Below, piece by piece: positions 58,746-64,000 of a DNA stretch of 64,000 nucleotides (positions within the stretch are counted from its first letter, which is position 1; each line of letters starts with the position of its first letter). The notes under the pieces are model-generated. The model saw only the letters and a list, made by a program, of their open reading frames with translations. It searched no databases and had not been told where the DNA came from. The position numbers were made by a program, and so were the translations under genes. The stretch covers positions 62,001 through 126,000 of the forward strand of contig SVGQ01000001.1 in the NCBI GenBank assembly GCA_015056245.1. Reading direction: 5' to 3'. The DNA is from Clostridiales bacterium (GTDB taxonomy: Bacteria; Bacillota; Clostridia; Christensenellales; Aristaeellaceae).

Positions 58746-60359
58746 ATGGCTATGAAAAAGGCAAAAGTGACTCTGCATCCCGCCTATCGCATCGGCGATA
58801 TTTCCAAGCGGCTGTTCGGCGCGTTTTTGGAGCCCATTGGTTCCATGGTCAACGGCAGCATGTACAACCCCAAGCACCCCACCGCTGATGAGCAGGGTTT
58901 CCGTCAGGATTTCATCGATGGGCTGAAGGAAGCGCAGCTGCCCTGCATCCGCATGCCCGGCGGCAACTTTGTGTCCGGCTGGAATTGGAAGGACTCCATC
59001 GGCCCCAAGGAAAACCGCAAGACCCGTCTGGATACGGCCTGGTATCAGTTCATCCCCAACGATGTGGGCCACGATGAATACCTGCAATGGGCTGAAAAAT
59101 GCGGCGCAGAAGCCATGTATACCATCAATCTGGGCACCGGCACCATGCAGGATGCCATGGATATTGTGGAATACACCAACTTTGAGGGCGGCACCGACTG
59201 GTCGGAGCAGCGCCGGAAGAATGGTCACGACAAGCCCTATGGGGTGAAAACATGGTATCTGGGCAATGAGATGGACGGCCCGTGGCAGATCGGTTCCTAT
59301 CAGAAGGATCCCAGAGGCTACGGCGTGCTGGCCCATGAAACCTCCAAAGCCATGAAGTGGATCGATCCCACCATTGAGACCATCGCCTGCGCCTCTTCTT
59401 CGCCCTTCCTGAACCATTACCCGGATTGGGATATGCAGGTGCTGGAGCAGTGCTATGATGTGGTGGACTATATCTCCCTGCATCACTATCACTCCGCACC
59501 TGTTGGCAATGTAGCGGCCCTGATGGCTGGCTCTCAGGCCTTTGAAAACTACATTCAGACGGAAATCGCCATGTGCGACTACCTGAAAACCCACCTGCGT
59601 TCCGATAAAACCATGATGCTGTCGCTGGATGAATACGCCTGTTCCTACCGCCCTGCGCAGGGTGCGAAGCTGGGTATGGCAGGCCGCCAGCCCGCCATGG
59701 GCTTCCTGGGACTGGATCCGGAGCGCAAGTATGTGCGCCATGACCCGGATGATTGGTCTACCCGCCGCAGCTTCCCCAAAAACGGGGAAATGGCCCGCAC
59801 CCTTGCCACCGCTACGGTGATGCTCACCATGCTGCGCCACGCGGACCGTATCAAGATCGGCTGCGCCACCAGCGGCATCAACATGCTCTGCGCCACTGAC
59901 CGGGAGCATACGTGGAAGAGCGCGGCTTATTATCCCATGACCCAGATGATCCGCTACGCCAAGGGCGTGTCCCTCACTCCCGTGGTGGAAAGCGAAACCT
60001 TCGACGTGGAAGGCTACGCCATTGACGATATGAACCAGTACAAGGGCTTCACCGATGTGCCCTATGTGCAGGCCGCTGCCGCCCTCCATGAGGAAGCGGG
60101 CGAGCTGACCGTGTTCGTCGCCAATACGGACTGGCAGGAAGCCCACCAGTTCACGCTGGATGCCGCTGCCTTTGAAGGCTGGCAGTTTGTGGGCCATACG
60201 GAACTGTTCAGCGAGGATCCCGAGGCCTATAACGATTACGATCAGCCTGAAACCATCGTACCCAAGCCGGTTGCGGAAACCACCTGCGAGGGCGGCTGCG
60301 TCAGCGCGGTGCTGAAGCCTGTATCCTGGAATATGTTCCGTTTTGAGAAGAAAGCGTAA
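58746..60359 (+). CDS. Alpha-L-arabinofuranosidase, glycoside hydrolase family 51
   Basis: This is a 537-residue intracellular GH51 enzyme that removes arabinofuranosyl side groups from arabinoxylan or arabinan oligosaccharides. The TIM barrel has RMPGGNFVSGWNWKDSIG near residues 70-90, the acid/base E175 in YLGNEMDGPW, and the nucleophile E296 in SLDEYACSYR, followed by a C-terminal beta-sandwich. Length and positions are standard. The ATG at 58746 follows AAAGGA; an ATG two codons on is also possible. The esterase gene starts 18 bp after the stop. Confidence 0.95.
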   Translation: MAMKKAKVTLHPAYRIGDISKRLFGAFLEPIGSMVNGSMYNPKHPTADEQGFRQDFIDGLKEAQLPCIRMPGGNFVSGWNWKDSIGPKENRKTRLDTAWYQFIPNDVGHDEYLQWAEKCGAEAMYTINLGTGTMQDAMDIVEYTNFEGGTDWSEQRRKNGHDKPYGVKTWYLGNEMDGPWQIGSYQKDPRGYGVLAHETSKAMKWIDPTIETIACASSSPFLNHYPDWDMQVLEQCYDVVDYISLHHYHSAPVGNVAALMAGSQAFENYIQTEIAMCDYLKTHLRSDKTMMLSLDEYACSYRPAQGAKLGMAGRQPAMGFLGLDPERKYVRHDPDDWSTRRSFPKNGEMARTLATATVMLTMLRHADRIKIGCATSGINMLCATDREHTWKSAAYYPMTQMIRYAKGVSLTPVVESETFDVEGYAIDDMNQYKGFTDVPYVQAAAALHEEAGELTVFVANTDWQEAHQFTLDAAAFEGWQFVGHTELFSEDPEAYNDYDQPETIVPKPVAETTCEGGCVSAVLKPVSWNMFRFEKKA

Positions 60360-60377
60360 GGAAAGGAGCTGTTCATC

Positions 60378-61976
60378 ATGGGCATGAAAACCATTCCTGA
60401 GGTGACCCGACTGCCCGGCGGCGAGGCCTGCTGGCAGCATACCTTTGACCGTTTTCGGGTGAAGGTGTTCGTTCCCAAGGGTCATGAACTGTCTGACCTG
60501 ATCAATTTCGGCTTCCTCGCGCCGTATCTGCTGGTGCTGGAAGAAAACGAAATGACCATGGAAGACGCCGTTGCCTTTGCCAAGAACAAGGGCTTTGCCA
60601 AGATCGCTGCGGAATACTCCACCAGCGTGGTGTTCGTGTATCCCACGGCTCCCGGCGGCTGGGCGGAGGCAGATGAAAACCTGTTCATCGACCTGATTGC
60701 TGAAAGCCGCATCCAGCAGTACTATCAGGATGGCATGATCCTCAGCCGGGATCGTTTCACCAAGGAGTGGGGCGACCGGTTCATCCGCGGTGCCATCTTC
60801 CGCACCTTCCTGTATGGCTACGGGGCTTCTGCGGATTATATCGCCCGGCATCTGCTGAAAACCATCAATGGCCTGTACCTGTGGGGCCCCGGCGAGATCA
60901 CGCCTGCGGCTGCCATTCTGGAGGGCTTGTCCGTGATGCCTCAGCCGGAACGCCGGGATATCCCCGTGGTATCCGTAGGCAATAGCGATGCAGTGAATGC
61001 TGCGCTGGAAACCTCCTGCGATCATCTGCTGGTGAAAGAAACCGCAGATGTGTACGCCGACTTTAAAGCCTTTGTATATCGCTTCAAACGCTGGTGTGGC
61101 GCGCTGGAGCGGGAAGATGTGATGGAAGAGATCGGCATGGTGCAGGAATATGGCTGCGCCACTGTGAAAACCTCCCCGGATAATCTGGGCGATGACACGG
61201 GCACGGCTGAACACCGCATCGGCTATGTGGCCCATTACAACAAAGGCCTGCTGGATAACGGCCCGGTGCCGCTGCTGTTGGCCTTCCATGGCGGCGGGGA
61301 CTCCACCTTCTACCTGAGCCATGTATCCGGCTGGTATCGTGTTGCCAACCGCCACAACTTCCTGATGGTGGCGATTGAGAACCATCTTAATTCCACTGCC
61401 ACGGAGATGATGGAACTGCTGGAGATCCTCAAAAAGCGCTATCCCATCGACGAGCACCGCATCTATGCCAGCGGTTTTTCCATGGGTGGCTGCAAGAGCT
61501 GGGATCTGTATCAGGAATACCCGCAGGTGTTTGCTGCATTGGCCCCAATGGACGCTACCTTTGAGGTGGGTCTGAACGTATATGGACAACCTGCGCCCTG
61601 CCAGATCAATCGGGATATCCCCGTGCCCCTGTTCTACGCGGGCGGCGAGATCACCCCTCTGCCGGAATTGCCCTTCCAGGCTGAAAAATGCTGGGATCGC
61701 ATGCGCTATGTGTTCGAAGTGAACCAGCTGAAAACGCCCTACAACGTGACCTATGAGGACAAGGACCATTGGCCCGAACCCATCTGGGGCATCTGCGGCG
61801 ACCGGATCGAGAAGTTTGACGATCACAGCCGGGGCAGCGTGCTGACGGTGCATACCTTCGAGAGCAAGGACGGCGTATTCCGTACGGCTTTTGCCTGCAT
61901 CAGCGGTCAGGGGCATGAATGCCGGGAGCATACCTGTGAATATGCCTGGCGCTTTATGTCCCAATTCACAAGGTAA
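60378..61976 (+). CDS. Two-domain alpha/beta hydrolase, LpqC/feruloyl esterase-like
   Basis: This is a 532-residue protein. The C-terminal half (from about residue 275) is a CE1/LpqC-like hydrolase: PLLLAFHGGGDSTFYL for the oxyanion hole, GFSMGGCKSWD with the nucleophile, and probably DHWP for the histidine. The N-terminal half also looks like an alpha/beta hydrolase, with VFVYPTAPGGW and an elbow-like FLYGYGASADYIARHLL that has lost the GxSxG spacing. It could be a degenerate duplicate. With GH43 and GH51 upstream it likely strips feruloyl or acetyl groups. No signal peptide. AAAGGAG precedes the ATG. Confidence 0.78.
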   Translation: MGMKTIPEVTRLPGGEACWQHTFDRFRVKVFVPKGHELSDLINFGFLAPYLLVLEENEMTMEDAVAFAKNKGFAKIAAEYSTSVVFVYPTAPGGWAEADENLFIDLIAESRIQQYYQDGMILSRDRFTKEWGDRFIRGAIFRTFLYGYGASADYIARHLLKTINGLYLWGPGEITPAAAILEGLSVMPQPERRDIPVVSVGNSDAVNAALETSCDHLLVKETADVYADFKAFVYRFKRWCGALEREDVMEEIGMVQEYGCATVKTSPDNLGDDTGTAEHRIGYVAHYNKGLLDNGPVPLLLAFHGGGDSTFYLSHVSGWYRVANRHNFLMVAIENHLNSTATEMMELLEILKKRYPIDEHRIYASGFSMGGCKSWDLYQEYPQVFAALAPMDATFEVGLNVYGQPAPCQINRDIPVPLFYAGGEITPLPELPFQAEKCWDRMRYVFEVNQLKTPYNVTYEDKDHWPEPIWGICGDRIEKFDDHSRGSVLTVHTFESKDGVFRTAFACISGQGHECREHTCEYAWRFMSQFTR

Positions 61977-62010
61977 GCTGAGCATAGAGAAAACAGAAAA
62001 CTGAGCATAC

Positions 62011-62047
62011 AAAAACGAGCGAAGATAGAAAACCTTCGCTCGTTTTG
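62011..62047. terminator. Bidirectional terminator after the GH43-GH51-esterase operon
   Basis: A 13-bp inverted repeat, AAAACGAGCGAAG (62012-62024) and CTTCGCTCGTTTT (62034-62046), has T-rich tails on both strands. Confidence 0.9.
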
Positions 62048-62077
62048 CGATATACAATTTGTTGTCAATTCACTATG

Positions 62078-62178
62078 AGGGTTTTCCCTTTCGCCTGTGA
62101 AACAGGCGAAATAGCGGGTTTCCAAAGGGGCTCAGCCCCTTTGGCAGGGTGCAGGGGCAGCGCCCCTGCCCTTCGCCT
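62078..62178 (-). repeat. GC-rich palindromic intergenic repeat
   Basis: A chain of stems (TTTCGCCTG/CAGGCGAAA, CCAAAGGGG/CCCCTTTGG, GCAGGGGC/GCCCCTGC) lies just after the CAP gene on the minus strand. The block CTGCCAAAGGG...CCCTTTGGAAACCCG is shared with 12300-12331. No gene is visible. Confidence 0.5.
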
Positions 62179-62181
62179 CCA

Positions 62182-63420
62182 TTACGGAGCCACCTTCACA
62201 GGATCGGAATACTCGCTGTAAACACGCTTGCCGTTGCTGTTTTTGTAGGCGCGTACTTTGTAGTAATAGGAACGGGTCAGGTCGTCATCCTGAATCTTTA
62301 CGTCCCAACGCTTGGTGGTGGCCTGTTCATCCACCTTGGAATAGGTGCCGGTCTTGCTGGTGGAACGGTAGAGCACGTAGCCGCTGGCACCCTTCACGTA
62401 GACGGACAGCTTGGTGTAGCTGTTGTATTCGGTGACGGTGAGTTCCGGCTCCCGATCCTTGATGGTGGCAGCGGTAACCGCCACGGCATTGCTGGCGGCG
62501 CTGCTGCCGGAGGAGCCGGAAGAAGAGGACCCGCTGCCGCAGGTAACATCCACCTTCAGGTCTTCCAAACCGGGAGCGGTGATGGTCAGGGTGCCGGAGC
62601 CGCTCTTTTTGCGCTTCACTTCGCCCTCGGCACTGACGGTGAAGAGGGAGGTGTTGCTGCTTTTGAACTTCAGATCCGCGTTTTCGCACTTGCCGATCTT
62701 CACATCGTAGCGGTCGTACAGGTTGACGGTGAGATTGGCGGTGGACTTGGACTTCAGGTTCACATCGGAGCAGCGCAACTCGAACTTCTTGTGGCTGTTG
62801 TCAGCATGGGTGTACATTTCCTTGCCGATCTCCACCTTCAGGCTCTTGCTGGCACCGGCCTTGGTGGCCTTGCCCGCTGCCTTGCCCTCGTAATCCTCGG
62901 GGAAACCAGTGAGCAGCAGGGCCCAGTAGTACTCGTTCTCGCTGCCCTTCATATAGATGCAACCTACGCCCGCATGGGTGAAGTCCGGGTCGGTAAGGCT
63001 GTCAAAGGAGGAAGTGTACCACTCCAGAGCGGTTTCTTCTGCCTTGGAGAAACCGGCGGCAATGCACTCGGAGGAAACCTCACAGGGCGCAAGGGATTCG
63101 TACTCGTCAATGATGGTATCAAAGTCGGTCATATCCGGGCGGGCATGATCAAAGAAAACAAACAGTTCTCCCGCACGCTGGATGGCCGCCTTCTCCAAAT
63201 CACCGGTCATGATCAGCTCCGGCAGCCCTTCTTCCTCACGGATCTTGTTGATCTCCTTCAGCACTTCCCGGGCGCGGTTCTGGTAGGTCTGGGCAGAGAA
63301 GGAGACAGTCAGATTGGTGGTTTTCTTGCTGGCGGCGCTGGCAAAGGGGATGGAGGTTACCAGCAAACAGCACAGGAGAACCAACGCAAGCAGTCGATGA
63401 AGAAAGCGGTTGGTGGTCAC
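62182..63420 (-). CDS. Secreted CAP/SCP-domain protein with bacterial Ig-like and fibronectin-like parts
   Basis: This is a 412-residue exported protein. A signal peptide (MTTNRFLHRLLALVLLCCLL, then VTSIPFASA) is followed by a CAP/SCP domain at ~40-180 (REVLKEINKIREEEGL; HAGVGCIYM; YYWALLLTG). A beta-rich region follows (SLFTVSAEGEVKRKKSGSGTLTIT, BIG2-like), then a serine/glycine linker near residue 300 and a C-terminal fibronectin-like repeat (SGYVLYRSTSKTGTYSKV). Such surface proteins are common in gut Clostridia, with no defined activity. Start is GTG, overlapping the GNAT stop by 4 bp (GTGA), with GGAG 10 nt upstream. Confidence 0.82.
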   Translation of the reverse strand: MTTNRFLHRLLALVLLCCLLVTSIPFASAASKKTTNLTVSFSAQTYQNRAREVLKEINKIREEEGLPELIMTGDLEKAAIQRAGELFVFFDHARPDMTDFDTIIDEYESLAPCEVSSECIAAGFSKAEETALEWYTSSFDSLTDPDFTHAGVGCIYMKGSENEYYWALLLTGFPEDYEGKAAGKATKAGASKSLKVEIGKEMYTHADNSHKKFELRCSDVNLKSKSTANLTVNLYDRYDVKIGKCENADLKFKSSNTSLFTVSAEGEVKRKKSGSGTLTITAPGLEDLKVDVTCGSGSSSSGSSGSSAASNAVAVTAATIKDREPELTVTEYNSYTKLSVYVKGASGYVLYRSTSKTGTYSKVDEQATTKRWDVKIQDDDLTRSYYYKVRAYKNSNGKRVYSEYSDPVKVAP

Positions 63421-63953
63421 GGGCGTTCAACTCCTTGTTTGATGGTCGGACTGGAGGCATCCAGCCACAGAATATACTCGGTCAGGGGTAGAAGCTCGCC
63501 GCCGATGGCTTCGGTTTTGACGCGCCCGGAGGCCAGCATGCCCATCCGCTCATAGAAACGGCAGGCATGGTCGTTGCCGCTGAACACCCACAGGCATAAG
63601 CCGCTGAGGCCTTGCTGGCGGCAGTGCTCCACAGCTGCCTGCCACAGCTGGCGACCATATCCCATGCCGGTAAATGCCGGCAGCAGGTACAGGCCGACGA
63701 GCTCGCCAAAACTTTCCCGGGCTTCATCCCGGGCGTAGGACACAAAGGCGGTACCAATTACCTGATCATCCAGCAGGGCGACCAGATTGGCCTGCGGATC
63801 GGCTTTGAGAAGACCGATCCAGCTTTCCGGGCGCAGCTTGTCCAGATACCGCTGAGGCACGAGCCCCTGATAAGCGGTCTTCCAACTGTCTGTATAGATC
63901 TGCGCTACGGCATAAAAATCGTCGCTGGCGGTCAGGGGACGGATGATCAGCAA
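63417..63953 (-). CDS. GNAT family N-acetyltransferase
   Basis: This is a 178-residue GNAT enzyme. The N-terminal strand IIRPLTASDDFYAVAQIYTDSWKTAY and the acetyl-CoA-binding loop FTGMGYGRQLWQAA are typical of RimI-like and small-molecule acetyltransferases; the substrate is unknown. The start is TTG at 63953, supported by GGAGG 7 nt upstream. It overlaps the upstream gene by 7 bp and the CAP gene by 4 bp, so the three genes form a tightly packed operon. Confidence 0.82.
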   Translation of the reverse strand: MLIIRPLTASDDFYAVAQIYTDSWKTAYQGLVPQRYLDKLRPESWIGLLKADPQANLVALLDDQVIGTAFVSYARDEARESFGELVGLYLLPAFTGMGYGRQLWQAAVEHCRQQGLSGLCLWVFSGNDHACRFYERMGMLASGRVKTEAIGGELLPLTEYILWLDASSPTIKQGVERP

Positions 63954-64000
63954 GACCAGCCCTCCACAAAGCTGCGCAGGGCAGCCGCCACGGTTTCGAT
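63947..64000 (-). CDS. C-terminal end of an unidentified protein, cut by window edge
   Basis: Only the last 17 residues are visible (IETVAAALRSFVEGWSC) before TGA. The frame is open to the window edge, reads like an amphipathic C-terminal helix, and overlaps the GNAT start by 7 bp in the manner of the other genes of this operon. Nothing more can be said. Confidence 0.4.
   Translation of the reverse strand: METVAAALRSFVEGWSC

Noticed and set aside
57129-62057. A 1,642-codon open frame on the minus strand opposite GH43-GH51-esterase
   Set aside because: It is antisense to three genes with intact catalytic motifs and results from codon bias; its product shows no domain or sensible composition.

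Overview
The window reads as chromosomal DNA of a fibre-degrading member of the Clostridia. The GC content is fairly high and the highly expressed genes favour C- or G-ending codons. Supporting traits are a Firmicutes-type rpoB/rpoC pair, RNase J, the der/DUF512 pair, a PepV-type dipeptidase, an LplB/LplC-type sugar transporter without its own ATPase, and a preQ1-I riboswitch. A Christensenellales- or Oscillospirales-like gut or rumen organism is my inference; I cannot name a genus. I see no rRNA, tRNA, CRISPR array, phage or complete insertion sequence.

Layout. 1-5.1 kb: a truncated Nudix gene, an AEC transporter, a cytoplasmic GH9 enzyme and an XRE-DUF5680 regulator. 5.1-9 kb: a strongly codon-biased oligosaccharide ABC transporter (two permeases plus binding protein) behind a promoter bracketed by two LacI-type operators. 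9-13 kb: three consecutive M42 aminopeptidases and a HAD phosphatase. 13-16.4 kb (minus): Nudix, and Der coupled to a radical-SAM/PDZ DUF512 protein. 16.5-24.3 kb: a DUF3048 protein, an operon of membrane protein, RsuA, RsmC-like, MalY-like and PepV, then VOC and histidine-phosphatase genes. 24.4-28.7 kb (minus): RNase J, a DUF6056 membrane protein and RseC. 28.8-36.4 kb: rpoB-rpoC under a consensus promoter. 36.4-39 kb: a NapH-like ferredoxin membrane protein, then a riboswitch-controlled VUT transporter and an SDR. 39-44.1 kb: CE1-like esterase, AraC regulator, GH36 alpha-galactosidase and a DUF1349 protein. 44.2-49 kb (minus): an Fe3+/sugar-phosphate-type ABC transporter whose permease carries an unusual ectodomain. 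49.2-55.3 kb: HAD, RNA methyltransferase, SGNH esterase, phosphohexomutase and an AAC(6')-like acetyltransferase. 55.4-62 kb: GH105 and a kinase (minus), divergent from GH43, GH51 and a two-domain esterase. 62-64 kb (minus): a CAP-domain secreted protein, a GNAT protein and the end of another gene.

None of the glycoside hydrolases or carbohydrate esterases has a visible signal peptide. The simplest picture is import of plant-derived oligosaccharides (arabinoxylan, pectin side chains, galactosides) through ABC transporters, followed by cytoplasmic deacylation, cleavage and entry into central metabolism via the phosphohexomutase.

The most unusual signal is a 163-bp repeat with 15-bp imperfect terminal inverted repeats. 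Two apparently identical copies (4113-4275 and, inverted, 50053-50215) each sit directly after a different intrinsic-terminator stem-loop, and in both places the whole 33-35 bp stem-loop is duplicated on the far side. A structurally distinct 207-bp element with related ends (27952-28158) is flanked by a 15-bp duplication that carries a promoter -10 box. This looks like a family of non-autonomous mobile elements that enter hairpin-forming sites at transcription-unit boundaries and become part of untranslated RNA.
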